A stretch of 64,000 nt of DNA. Source: Halopseudomonas sabulinigri (GTDB taxonomy: Bacteria > Pseudomonadota > Gammaproteobacteria > Pseudomonadales > Pseudomonadaceae). The notes under the pieces are model-generated. The model saw nothing but the letters and a program-made list of their open reading frames with translations. It ran no database searches and had not been told where the DNA came from. This document shows, piece after piece, positions 35,277-45,393 of this stretch (position 1 is its first letter; each line of letters opens with the position of its first letter). Both the position numbers and the translations under genes were made by a program. The DNA lies in contig DRHT01000018.1 of the NCBI GenBank assembly GCA_011053055.1, positions 62,001 to 126,000 on the forward strand, given 5' to 3'.

Positions 35277-36626
35277 ATGGATTTGCCTTTTATGAATATA
35301 AAACACCTCACCAGCGTTGCTCTGTTGAGCTGCGCTCTGATTACGCCATTGCATGCTGCCCAGCATGCAAAAAATCCCACCAGCGGCGCTACTGCTGAGC
35401 AACTCACCCCCAAGGCTGAATCGGGGAACGCGGGCGCGCAGCGCGAGCTGGCAGACCGTTATTACGACGGTGAAGGTGTTACTCAGTCTTACGCGTCTGC
35501 TGCCAAGTGGTATGCCAAAGCGGCAGAGCAAGGCGATGCTGTGGCGCAGTTCGCCCTTGGCTATATGTACGATGAGGGCGAGGGTGTCAGCTTGGACGAC
35601 AGTCGCGCTATCGCGCTATACACACAGGCAGCAGAACAAAACCATGCTGGCGCTCAGTTCAACCTGGCGTTGATGTATGACGTTGGCGAAGGGGTGCCGG
35701 TTGATGACCTGAAGGCGATCGAATGGTATTGGCGTGCGGCGGAACAGGGACATGCGGATGCCCAATTCAACCTTGCTCTGATGTACGACGAAGGTGAAGG
35801 CGTACCAGTCAATGACCAGAAAGCGGTTGAGTGGTATCGCAAGGCTGCTGAGCAGGGCCACGCCGATGCACAGTTCAATCTAGCACTGATGTATGACGTG
35901 GGTGAAGGTGTAGCGGTCAACGACCGTGAAGCTGTGCGCTGGTACACCGCTGCTGCGGAGCAAGGCGATGCGACCGCACAATACAACCTGGCCTTGATGT
36001 ATGACGAAGGTGAGGGCGTGCCAGTAAACGATCAACTGGCTGCGCAATGGTATCGGCGTTCGGCGGAGCAAGGCGATAAAGATGCCCAGTATAACTTGGC
36101 GCTGATGTACGACGAAGGTGAGGGCGTAGAGGTTGATGATGCAGAAGCGCTAAATTGGTACACCTTTGCTGCCAATCAGGGTCATGCTTCAGCGCAATAT
36201 AACCTGGCCATCATGTATGACGAGGGTGAGGGCACCAAGGAAGACAATAAGGCGGCGATCAAGTGGTACAGCGCTGCCGCTGAACAGGGTAACAAAGATG
36301 CTCAGTACAACTTGGCGGTGATGTTTGATGAGGGTGAAGGCACGCCGGAAGATAATCAGGCTGCCATCAAGTGGTACGGGGCCGCGGCGCAACAGGGTGA
36401 ACCTAGCGCTATGTTCAACCTGGGCGTCATGCACATGAACGGAGAGGGTACGCGCAAGAACCCGCGCATGGCCTATTTGTTGTTTTCACTGTGCGCCGCC
36501 CAAGGCTTGCCGGATGCACGCGAAGCGCGTGATGTGATGGCAGAGCGGCTGAGTGAGGCGGAGTTGTCTGACGCACAGCGTGCGGCGGTAGAGTGGCAGC
36601 TAGACAGCCCCTTACCCGCACTTTAA
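35277..36626 (+). CDS. Secreted Sel1-repeat protein
   Basis: 449 residues; a signal peptide covers roughly residues 6-28 (LTSVALLSCALITPLHAA), and a second ATG at 35292 may be the true start. Ten Sel1 (TPR-like) repeats of exactly 36 residues follow, each with the pattern AQYNLALMYDEGEGV..(D/N)D..A..WY..AAEQG. The turn is unusually acidic: DEGEG or DVGEG recurs in nearly every unit. Sel1 repeats form a solenoid used for protein binding, often in envelope stress or secretion. Length and regularity suggest repeat expansion. Partner unknown; neighbours give no clear link. Confidence 0.88.
   Translation: MDLPFMNIKHLTSVALLSCALITPLHAAQHAKNPTSGATAEQLTPKAESGNAGAQRELADRYYDGEGVTQSYASAAKWYAKAAEQGDAVAQFALGYMYDEGEGVSLDDSRAIALYTQAAEQNHAGAQFNLALMYDVGEGVPVDDLKAIEWYWRAAEQGHADAQFNLALMYDEGEGVPVNDQKAVEWYRKAAEQGHADAQFNLALMYDVGEGVAVNDREAVRWYTAAAEQGDATAQYNLALMYDEGEGVPVNDQLAAQWYRRSAEQGDKDAQYNLALMYDEGEGVEVDDAEALNWYTFAANQGHASAQYNLAIMYDEGEGTKEDNKAAIKWYSAAAEQGNKDAQYNLAVMFDEGEGTPEDNQAAIKWYGAAAQQGEPSAMFNLGVMHMNGEGTRKNPRMAYLLFSLCAAQGLPDAREARDVMAERLSEAELSDAQRAAVEWQLDSPLPAL
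35415..36500 (+). repeat. Tandem 108-bp coding repeats (ten Sel1 units)
   Basis: Ten in-frame units of 108 bp inside the Sel1 gene. Protein identity between central units is high while many third codon positions differ, which points to older duplication under protein-level selection rather than recent slippage. Confidence 0.8.
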
Positions 36627-36800
36627 GTTAGGCCGTTGAGTGTTTGCGTTTTATTCACTCTGTGAATGGTGCGTATCAGCGTATAGGGTTTTTAATTACG
36701 CGATATTTTGCGTAATGTATCGCTCCTCGGAAAATAGACCCACGGGTCACACTAGTTGGACCGCTCTGCGGTCATTCATTTCATTTTGGAGGTAGCTGCG

Positions 36801-38024
36801 ATGGCTTCTTTTGAGGGTATCAAACGGGTTGGCGTTATTGGCGCTGGCACCATGGGCCGCGGTATCGTGATGAACTTCGTCAATGCGGGTTACCCCGTTA
36901 CCTGGCTCGACGTTAACGCCGAGATGCTGGAAAAAGGCTTGGTCGACATCGCCAGCGTCTACAAGCGTTCGGTTGCCCAGGAGCGTTTTGACGACGCCGA
37001 AGCTCAAGCGCGCGTTGCGCGCATCAGCACTACCCAGAATTACGCTGATCTGGCCGAGATGGATCTGGTAGTTGAAGCAGTCTATGAAAACATGGACCTG
37101 AAGAAGAAAATCTTCGCCGAGCTGGACAAAGCGGTACAGGCTTCAGCGATTCTAGCGACCAATACCTCCTATCTGGATATCGATGAGATCGCCTCTGCGA
37201 CTCAGCGCCCTACTCAGGTTCTGGGTCTGCACTTCTTCAGTCCTGCGCACATCATGAAGCTGCTAGAAGTGGTACGCGGCAAAGCCACTGCACAGGACGT
37301 CATGGACGCCTGCCTGGCTGTCGGCACCAAGATTGGAAAAGAAGCAGTATTGGCAGGTAACTGCCATGGCTTCATCGGTAACCGCATGCTGGAAAAGTAC
37401 TCGCGTCAGTCACGCGAAGTGGTTCTGGAAGGTTCTACTCCATGGGAAGTTGACCAAGCGCTACAAGGCTTTGGCATGGCCATGGGCCCTTACCGCATGT
37501 ATGACGTCGTTGGTATAGACCTGGGCTGGCGCTCACGCGAACTGGCCGGTTTGGGTCGCGGCGAGCCGATCGTTTGGCTGGACAACAAGCTGTGCGAAAT
37601 GGAGCGTTTCGGTCAGAAGAGCGGCCATGGTTTCTACAAGTACGAGCAGGGCAGCCGTCAGGCCATCCAGGATCCGGAAACCGACATGATGGCCCGTGAA
37701 GTAGCCGAAGAAGCCGGTTATACCGCACGTGACGTACCTGCCGAAGAGATCGTGACACGCTGTATTCTGGCGCTGGTTAACGAAGGTGCGCGCATCCTCG
37801 ACGAAGGTTACGCCGAGTCTGCCGAAGACATCGACCGCGTGTACCGCTTTGGTTATGGCTTCCCGGCCGAGCGCGGCGGCCCAATGGCTTACGCTGACAG
37901 CCTGGGGCTGGACAAGGTGCTGGCAGAGATTCGTACGCTGGAAGCTGAGCGTGGCGAGTTCTGGAAGCCTGCGGCTGGTCTGGTCAAGCTGGCTGAAGCT
38001 GGTGGTCGTTTCACCAAGGCCTGA
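36801..38024 (+). CDS. 3-hydroxyacyl-CoA dehydrogenase
   Basis: 407 residues. The NAD-binding Rossmann motif GVIGAGTMGRG is at residues 11-21; GLHFFSPAHIMKLLEVV contains the catalytic His and the region that contacts CoA; NCHGFIGNRML ends the nucleotide domain. Two C-terminal 3HCDH_C helices follow (GPYRMYDVVGIDLGW and YGFPAERGGPMAYAD), as in the dehydrogenase half of fused FadB proteins, here without the hydratase domain. The ATG at 36801 is set by GGAGG at 36788-36792; the frame is open 15 codons upstream without similarity. It likely acts in beta-oxidation or a related acyl-CoA pathway; no partner thiolase is adjacent. A bidirectional terminator follows. Confidence 0.92.
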   Translation: MASFEGIKRVGVIGAGTMGRGIVMNFVNAGYPVTWLDVNAEMLEKGLVDIASVYKRSVAQERFDDAEAQARVARISTTQNYADLAEMDLVVEAVYENMDLKKKIFAELDKAVQASAILATNTSYLDIDEIASATQRPTQVLGLHFFSPAHIMKLLEVVRGKATAQDVMDACLAVGTKIGKEAVLAGNCHGFIGNRMLEKYSRQSREVVLEGSTPWEVDQALQGFGMAMGPYRMYDVVGIDLGWRSRELAGLGRGEPIVWLDNKLCEMERFGQKSGHGFYKYEQGSRQAIQDPETDMMAREVAEEAGYTARDVPAEEIVTRCILALVNEGARILDEGYAESAEDIDRVYRFGYGFPAERGGPMAYADSLGLDKVLAEIRTLEAERGEFWKPAAGLVKLAEAGGRFTKA

Positions 38025-38033
38025 TTTCAGGAC

Positions 38034-38074
38034 TAAAAAAACCGCATCGTGCTTAGCTCGATGCGGTTTTTTTG
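38034..38074. terminator. Bidirectional terminator
   Basis: ACCGCATCG/CGATGCGGT (38041-38049 with 38059-38067) flanked by A7 and T7. It serves the hydroxyacyl-CoA dehydrogenase gene on the plus strand and the DUF3108 gene on the minus strand. Confidence 0.92.
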
Positions 38075-38119
38075 TGTCTGCCGTTCAAGCTGGCAGAGGT
38101 CAACGTTGCTGCGGCCGAT

Positions 38120-38875
38120 TTAGTCGGATTGGATGGGTGTACCCACCACGTTTTGTCCGTCTACCGTGGCTTCTTTCAGCATGATTTGATATTGCTGGCC
38201 GTCGGTTTCGATCTGCTTGAGGCGCACCAGCAGGTAATTCCAATCTTTGGCGAACCACAATGTGGTTTCGCGCTTGGCGTCGGGCTCGCGTACACGCTCA
38301 ACCTCTACGGCGTCAAACTGGCCGACGCGGGTAGTTACGCGATCATCACCCACAACGCGGAAATGGTAGTCCTCAACCTCGTCGCCATCGACCACGCGAT
38401 AATGCATGTCTTGCTTGCCGGCCATCAGATCCTGCTGCAGGGCTAGCTGAAAGGTGGTTTTGTCGAGCAGGTTGGGTTCGGTAGGCAGCTCAAAGGCTTC
38501 GTCTTTGTACGTGCCGTTAACCACGCCGTTGTCCCAGTCAAAGCGTTGGAGGATTTCCTTGCCGCTACCCAGACCCTTACGCTCATAGTGATAACTTAAG
38601 GGCTGGATGATGCCATCGACCTGGCGCAGTGTGCTTTGCTCAACCAGCTTGGCTACAAACATGCTGGCGGTGAAGGACAGGTTCCAAGTGCCGTCAGGAT
38701 TAGCTTCAAGGTGGTGCAAAGCTTCGCCATTGACGGGAATGCGCTTCATGTCGGCAGCGTAACTGGCGCTAAATGGAACCAGTTGTGCTGCGCAGGCGAA
38801 GCTGGTGCTCAGGGTCAGCGCTAGGCCGAGCAGTGAGCGGGTGAGGCGGCGTGAAAAAGCAGGGCTCTGATGCAT
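38120..38875 (-). CDS. DUF3108 domain-containing periplasmic protein
   Basis: 251 residues. A signal peptide (SLLGLALTLSTSFACAA, about residues 14-30) is followed by a beta-rich DUF3108 domain with FSASYAADMKRIPVNGEA near the mature start, LSYHYERKGLGSGKE and the C-terminal TLWFAKDWNYLLVRLKQ. Family role unknown; the fold is thought to resemble lipoprotein-carrier-type barrels. The ATG at 38875 gives a proper signal peptide; one nine codons upstream overlaps purN. It follows purN on the same strand with a 10-bp gap, the order I recall for PA0943-PA0944, so it is probably the third gene of a purMN operon. Confidence 0.82.
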   Translation of the reverse strand: MHQSPAFSRRLTRSLLGLALTLSTSFACAAQLVPFSASYAADMKRIPVNGEALHHLEANPDGTWNLSFTASMFVAKLVEQSTLRQVDGIIQPLSYHYERKGLGSGKEILQRFDWDNGVVNGTYKDEAFELPTEPNLLDKTTFQLALQQDLMAGKQDMHYRVVDGDEVEDYHFRVVGDDRVTTRVGQFDAVEVERVREPDAKRETTLWFAKDWNYLLVRLKQIETDGQQYQIMLKEATVDGQNVVGTPIQSD

Positions 38876-38885
38876 CAGTGTCGTC

Positions 38886-39545
38886 TCATATGCCGGATTC
38901 AAGGTCTTCCAGTCTTAGTCCACTGGCTGGTATAGGGCCGCCGTCTAAGCAGGCCCGGTCGTGATTCAGGTGCAAGCGGTCAGCGGCAAACCAGCGAACT
39001 ACCAACGGGAACAAAAGGTATTCCTGCTGTTGAACCTGAGTCGCTAGGCTGGCGGCATCGTCGCCTTGGATGATCTTAATGCGGCTTTGCAGAATTAGCG
39101 GGCCGCCATCCAGTTCTTCGGTAACAAAGTGTACTGTAGCTCCGTGCTCCAGATCACCCTCATCCAGCGCGCGCTGGTGGGTTTGCAAACCTTTGTGCTT
39201 GGGCAACAGAGAAGGGTGAATGTTCAATAGCCGACCACGATAATGTTTAACGAAATCGGCGGTCAGAATTCGCATGAATCCCGCAAGCAAAATTAAGTCG
39301 GGATTGAAGGCGTCAATTTCTCGCTGCAACGCTTGATCGAACGCGGCTCGGTCGACGAAATCGCGGTGGCTCAAGGTCCGTGTGGCAATTCCTGCGTTCG
39401 CGGCGCGCTGCAAGCCATAGGCGTCTGCCTTGTTTGCTATCACGCCAACGATGCTGGCAAGTGAGCCTTGGCCAGCTAAGTCGTCAATCAAGGCTTGCAG
39501 GTTGGTGCCTGATCCGGAGATCAACACCACAATGCGGCAGCTCAC
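38886..39545 (-). CDS. purN: Phosphoribosylglycinamide formyltransferase PurN
   Basis: 219 residues. PurN adds the formyl group from 10-formyltetrahydrofolate to GAR, step three of purine synthesis. It begins at GTG (39545), 4 bp after the purM stop; the open frame extends further but only from here does the product match the family start (SCRIVVLISGSGTNLQALI). Catalytic residues lie in LLNIHPSLLPKHKG (Asn, His) and the ELDGGPLILQ aspartate. Translational coupling to purM is likely because no independent ribosome site is strong. Confidence 0.93.
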   Translation of the reverse strand: MSCRIVVLISGSGTNLQALIDDLAGQGSLASIVGVIANKADAYGLQRAANAGIATRTLSHRDFVDRAAFDQALQREIDAFNPDLILLAGFMRILTADFVKHYRGRLLNIHPSLLPKHKGLQTHQRALDEGDLEHGATVHFVTEELDGGPLILQSRIKIIQGDDAASLATQVQQQEYLLFPLVVRWFAADRLHLNHDRACLDGGPIPASGLRLEDLESGI

Positions 39546-39549
39546 TGGA

Positions 39550-40614
39550 TCAGTTGCCGCGCTGAAGTACGACGGCTTCGCCGCCCTCTTCGCCAGCTTC
39601 GATACGGCCGATAACCCAAGGTTGCTCGCCGGCATCTTGCAGTGCCTTCAAGGTGTCATCGGCTGCTTCTGCAGCGACACAGATAACCATGCCAACGCCG
39701 CAGTTGAGTACGCGGTGCATCTCGGTTTCGTCAACGTTGCCTTGCTCCTGCAACCAGTTGAATACCGCGGGACGCTGCCAGCTGTCTAAATCAATGCAGG
39801 CGCGGCTGTTGGCGGGTAGTACGCGAGGAATGTTTTCCAGCAGGCCGCCGCCAGTGATGTGAGCCATTGCCTTGATGTTGCCGGTCTGCTTGATTACCTG
39901 TAACAGAGCCTTAACGTAGATGCGGGTAGGCGCCATTAGCAGCTCGATCAGCGGCTTGTCGTCCAGGCTAATGCTGTGGATGTCGACGTTGGCAACTTCG
40001 ATGATCTTGCGGATCAGCGAGTAGCCATTGGAATGTGGGCCAGAAGAGGGTAGAGCAATCAAGGTATCGCCTGCGGCGACTTTAGTACCGTCAATGATGT
40101 CAGCTTTCTCGACTACGCCAACGCAGAATCCGGCCAAGTCGTAATCTTCGCCTTCATACATGCCGGGCATTTCGGCGGTTTCTCCGCCGACCAACGCGCA
40201 GCCCGACAGTTCACAGCCGGCGCCAATGCCGGTGACTACTTGCGCCGCGATATCGATATTTAGCTTGCCGGTGGCGTAATAGTCGAGGAAGAACAGCGGC
40301 TCAGCGCCACACACAATCAGGTCGTTCACACACATGGCCACCAGATCGATACCGATGCTGTCGTGAATGCCCAAATCCATTGCTAATCGCAGTTTGGTAC
40401 CCACGCCATCAGTGCCGGAGACCAGCACAGGTTGCTTGTAGCCGGCCGGAATTTCGCAGAGCGCGCCAAAACCGCCGAGCCCGCCCATCACCTCAGGCCG
40501 TGCAGTCCGCTTGGCAACGTGTTTGATGCGATCAACCAGCGCGTTGCCAGCGGCGATATCAACGCCGGCATCTTTGTAGCTGATAGAGGGTTTGGACGGC
40601 GTCTGGCTGCTCAT
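39550..40614 (-). CDS. purM: Phosphoribosylformylglycinamidine cyclo-ligase PurM
   Basis: 354 residues. PurM (AIR synthetase) closes the imidazole ring of FGAM using ATP, step five of purine synthesis. Family segments visible: [19 protein letters not shown] at the start, [14 protein letters not shown] near residue 64, [22 protein letters not shown] near 93, [15 protein letters not shown] near 138 and the [18 protein letters not shown] block near 250. First gene of a purM-purN(-DUF3108) unit, divergent from the DUF2066 gene; the 207-bp spacer shows no PurR-like palindrome. Confidence 0.97.
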   Translation of the reverse strand: MSSQTPSKPSISYKDAGVDIAAGNALVDRIKHVAKRTARPEVMGGLGGFGALCEIPAGYKQPVLVSGTDGVGTKLRLAMDLGIHDSIGIDLVAMCVNDLIVCGAEPLFFLDYYATGKLNIDIAAQVVTGIGAGCELSGCALVGGETAEMPGMYEGEDYDLAGFCVGVVEKADIIDGTKVAAGDTLIALPSSGPHSNGYSLIRKIIEVANVDIHSISLDDKPLIELLMAPTRIYVKALLQVIKQTGNIKAMAHITGGGLLENIPRVLPANSRACIDLDSWQRPAVFNWLQEQGNVDETEMHRVLNCGVGMVICVAAEAADDTLKALQDAGEQPWVIGRIEAGEEGGEAVVLQRGN

Positions 40615-40821
40615 GGCGTGGTCTCAAGCTGTGCTAAAAAAGTGGCTGAGGCGGGCGTAACCGCGTTCTGGCCGGGATAGCGCGCTAGTTTAGCAATTCA
40701 TGCTGGTCAGAGCCATGCCGAAGCTACTTTCTGCGCTGCGGTTGCCGCGTTCACAAGGCTTGTTTAATGTGGGACTCTTAATCGCGTTGGAGCCCGGATT
40801 CGCCGGCGCATTGTCACCTTG

Positions 40822-42009
40822 ATGGATACTCTCATGCCTATGTTGCGATCCCTGCTGGTTAGCTTGTTGTTCGGTTTTCCACTGTTTGCCCACGCGGCGG
40901 TGCTGGAGGCGCTGTATCAAGTCGATGTGCCGCCTGCTGAAAGCGCGCAAGAATCGGTGCAGCTGGACACCGCCACCCGTGTCATGTTGCAGCGTCTGGC
41001 AGGTAGCAAGGTCGAGCTCAGCAAAGGCCCGTTGGCCAGCGTAATGTCTGAGCCTAGCGAGGTAACTCGGCGCATTAGCGCGCTGGATGAAAGCGGCGCC
41101 ATGCAGGTGGAGTTTGATCCCTTGTTACTGCGTGATGTTTTGACCGAGGCGGATTTGCCGATGCTAGGCCGCAATCGCCCCGGCATTTTGGTCTGGGCGG
41201 TGCAGTCGTCCACCTTTGGCGATGATTTTTTGCTGCCCGGCGGTGACATGGGGCAAGCCCTGCGAACTGCAGCCGCCTATCGCGGGGTGGCACTGACGCA
41301 ACCACTGGCGGATCTGCAGGATCGTAGCAGCGTGGCCGAGACAGATGTGCTCAAGGCTGATCAAGCGGTGCTGAGCGAGGCCAGTAAGCGCTATCCGGCT
41401 GAGGGAATGCTGGCCCTGCAGGTAAAACAGGATGAAGACGTCTGGGTTTTGCAGTGGACTTTTTGGCTGAATGACCAAAAAGCGACCGGCAAGGCGCAGT
41501 CTGAAGATCCCCGGCAGGCCGCAGATGAGTTGATGCAGGCGCTCGCGGATGCGGTATTTGCACAATATGCGGTTACTAGTGTACCTAGCGATCAACTAAC
41601 CGGCTGGCGGTTGAATATACGCGGGGTTAACAGCCTTGAGCAGTTCTCGCGCTTGCAGCGCATGTTGCAACAGATGGGCACGCAGGCTACGCCGCAGCTA
41701 GTGTCTATGCGCGGTGATGAGGTTATTTTCACTTTTGATTTTCCCGGTGATGAAGCACAACTACAACGCATGCTGATGCTGGATCAGCGCCTGGTCCCCG
41801 TCGAAGCACCGGTTGAACCAGTGCCTGAAGTCCCAGAACCGGCTTCGCCCACTGATCCTTTGTCTGAGCAGGCGCTAGCTTCTGAGCAGCAGGCTATTGA
41901 AGGGGCACTACAAGAACCGCTGGACGCTAATGCCGTTGAGCCAAAGGAGGCCGCTGTGCCGACTGCGCCCCAAGACAATCGTAAGTCGCTTTACTACCGC
42001 TGGCGATAG
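40822..42009 (+). CDS. DUF2066 domain-containing exported protein
   Basis: 395 residues. A hydrophobic signal segment (LRSLLVSLLFGFPLFAHA) is followed by a DUF2066 region up to about residue 330 (ALYQVDVPPAES, LPMLGRNRPGILVWAVQ). The last 60 residues are proline- and glutamate-rich (PVEPVPEVPEPASPTDP) and probably disordered. The family has no assigned function but is nearly always beside purM and hda in Pseudomonas, as here. The ATG at 40822 is preferred to an adjoining TTG. Divergent from purM; the permease gene follows after 71 bp. Confidence 0.82.
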   Translation: MDTLMPMLRSLLVSLLFGFPLFAHAAVLEALYQVDVPPAESAQESVQLDTATRVMLQRLAGSKVELSKGPLASVMSEPSEVTRRISALDESGAMQVEFDPLLLRDVLTEADLPMLGRNRPGILVWAVQSSTFGDDFLLPGGDMGQALRTAAAYRGVALTQPLADLQDRSSVAETDVLKADQAVLSEASKRYPAEGMLALQVKQDEDVWVLQWTFWLNDQKATGKAQSEDPRQAADELMQALADAVFAQYAVTSVPSDQLTGWRLNIRGVNSLEQFSRLQRMLQQMGTQATPQLVSMRGDEVIFTFDFPGDEAQLQRMLMLDQRLVPVEAPVEPVPEVPEPASPTDPLSEQALASEQQAIEGALQEPLDANAVEPKEAAVPTAPQDNRKSLYYRWR

Positions 42010-42080
42010 GTTATTCTGCCGGGCAATGAGATAACGGCAGCGCTGCTACGCGGTTTTTGGCCACATGCTAAGGATGAAAT

Positions 42081-43190
42081 ATGACTTCTGATTATCGTTG
42101 GTACTGGGCCGCTGGCTTTCTGGTGGTCATCACGCTTGTTTATTTTCTACAGCCGATTTTGTCGCCATTTCTAATTGGTATGCTGCTGGCCTATCTGGGT
42201 GACCCATTGGTGGATAGGCTGGAGGATCGTGGGCTGTCGCGAACCCTGGGTGTGGTGGTGGTTTTTGCGGTGGCGACCAGTGTGGTCGTGGTGGCACTGA
42301 TTATCCTGATTCCGATGTTGGGACATCAGATCGCGACCTTGCGCGATAACGTGCCAGCGATGATCGATTGGTTTCATAACAGCGCGCTACCTTGGGTTGA
42401 GGCGAAGTTAGGGATTGCGGTCAGTGATTTCCGCCTCGACAGCGTGCGTGATGGCTTAAAAGACCATCTGGGGCAAACCACCAGCGTCGTGGCGGCGGTG
42501 ATCGCCAAGGCGACCAAGTCAACCATGGCGTTGTTAACCCTGGCCGCGAATTTGGTGATGATCCCGGTGGTCGGCTTTTACCTGCTGCGCGACTGGGACC
42601 TGATAGTCGCGCGCTGCCGGGACATGATTCCACGTCATCACGAGCCGTTGGTGGTTAAATTGATGAACGATTGCGATGAAGTGCTGGGCGCCTTCATTCG
42701 CGGTCAGTTATTGGTGATGGGCTGCCTCGGTATCATATATTGGCTCGGGCTATGGATGGTTGGCTTGGAGCTGGCGCTGTTGATTGGCTTACTCGCTGGA
42801 TTGGCGAGCATTGTTCCTTATCTGGGCTTTTTTGTCGGTATTACGGCGGCGATGATCGCGGCGGTGTTTCAGTTTGGCGATCTCTTTCACTTGATAGCGG
42901 TGGTGGCCGTGTTCAGCATAGGTCAGATGATCGAGGGCATGCTGCTCACGCCGCTGCTGGTGGGCGATCGGATTGGGCTTCACCCGGTAGCGGTGATTTT
43001 CGCTATTCTCGCCGGCGGGCAACTTTTCGGCTTTGTTGGTATCCTGCTCGCCCTGCCGCTGGCAGCCGTTATCATGGTGCTGTTGCGGCACTTCTATCAG
43101 CGCTATCGTGAGTCGATGGCTTACGGCCATGTGCCGGTAGCAGCTGATGTTAATGTAGACGTAGAGTCGGACGAGGTGGAACAGAAGTAA
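42081..43190 (+). CDS. AI-2E family (PerM-like) permease
   Basis: 369 residues with about eight membrane segments in the AI-2E transporter arrangement: two N-terminal helices, a soluble helical loop (about 65-150) and a hydrophobic C-terminal bundle with IVPYLGFFVGITAAMIAAVFQFGD and LVGDRIGLHPVAVIFAILAGGQLFGFVGILLALPLAAV. Despite the name, few members export autoinducer-2; some act as Na/H antiporters or ion channels. The stop codon shares its last base with the hda start (TAATG), so the two are coupled. Confidence 0.88.
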   Translation: MTSDYRWYWAAGFLVVITLVYFLQPILSPFLIGMLLAYLGDPLVDRLEDRGLSRTLGVVVVFAVATSVVVVALIILIPMLGHQIATLRDNVPAMIDWFHNSALPWVEAKLGIAVSDFRLDSVRDGLKDHLGQTTSVVAAVIAKATKSTMALLTLAANLVMIPVVGFYLLRDWDLIVARCRDMIPRHHEPLVVKLMNDCDEVLGAFIRGQLLVMGCLGIIYWLGLWMVGLELALLIGLLAGLASIVPYLGFFVGITAAMIAAVFQFGDLFHLIAVVAVFSIGQMIEGMLLTPLLVGDRIGLHPVAVIFAILAGGQLFGFVGILLALPLAAVIMVLLRHFYQRYRESMAYGHVPVAADVNVDVESDEVEQK

Positions 43191-43903
43191 TGGTAGGTGG
43201 GCAACCCATACAGTTACCGCTAGGCATCAAACTGCGTGACGAGGCTACTTTCGCGAATTATTTTCACGGGCCCAATCAAGCGGTGGTTGCTGCGGTGCGC
43301 GATTTTGCCGATCTGCAAAGTGAGCCTCAAGACACGTGTCTGCTTCTTTGGGGCGCTGATGGTTCAGGGCGCTCCCATCTGCTGCAGGCTGCTTGTCACG
43401 CGGTTGCCGAAGTGGATGGCTTGGCCATGTATTTGCCCTTGGATGAGCTGGCCCAAGAGCCACCCGCCCTGCTGGACGGGATGGAATCGGTAGAACTGCT
43501 CTGTCTCGATCAGCTGGATGCCATAGTGGGACGTGCAGACTGGGAAGAGGCACTCTTTCATCTGTACAACCGCTTGCGAGAGCAGGGTGGCCGTTTGTTG
43601 ATTGCTGCCAGTGGGGCGCCGCGAGCGTTGGGTTTGTGTTTACCTGATTTGGCCTCACGCCTGAGCTGGGGTCTGGTATTTCAGTTACAAGCGCTGGACG
43701 ACCAAGGTAAGCAAGAAGTTTTGAAGCTGCGGGCGGCGCAACGCGGGTTGCAGCTTAATGATGAGGTGGCGCGCTATATCCTGAGCCGCGGTGCACGTGG
43801 CATGGTTGAACTGTTTGCAGCATTGGAACGCCTTGATCAGGCGTCTTTGCAAGCGCAACACCGGCTGACGATTCCCTTCGTCAAACGCGAGATGGGCTGG
43901 TAG
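43190..43903 (+). CDS. hda: DnaA regulatory inactivator Hda
   Basis: 237 residues. Hda, with the DNA-loaded beta clamp, stimulates ATP hydrolysis by DnaA and so prevents re-initiation. The N-terminal clamp-binding motif QLPLGI (residues 8-13) is present, followed by one AAA+ domain with a P-loop GADGSGRS (55-62) where Arg replaces Lys, as is normal for Hda, a Walker B-like LLCLDQLDAI near 102, and a short C-terminal helical part. The DNA-binding domain of DnaA is absent. Overlaps the permease gene by one base; converges on DUF2069 with an 11-bp gap. Confidence 0.93.
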   Translation: MVGGQPIQLPLGIKLRDEATFANYFHGPNQAVVAAVRDFADLQSEPQDTCLLLWGADGSGRSHLLQAACHAVAEVDGLAMYLPLDELAQEPPALLDGMESVELLCLDQLDAIVGRADWEEALFHLYNRLREQGGRLLIAASGAPRALGLCLPDLASRLSWGLVFQLQALDDQGKQEVLKLRAAQRGLQLNDEVARYILSRGARGMVELFAALERLDQASLQAQHRLTIPFVKREMGW

Positions 43904-43914
43904 TCAGTAGTCGA

Positions 43915-45291
<1,377 letters not shown>

Positions 45292-45393
45292 GATTTTTCC
45301 TTGGAAAAGAGGCAGTAGAGTCGTGCCGGGTGGCCTAAGCGTATGATGGGGTTTATTCTAAGCGTTAATGTACCGGGCTGTCAGGGAGCTTGA

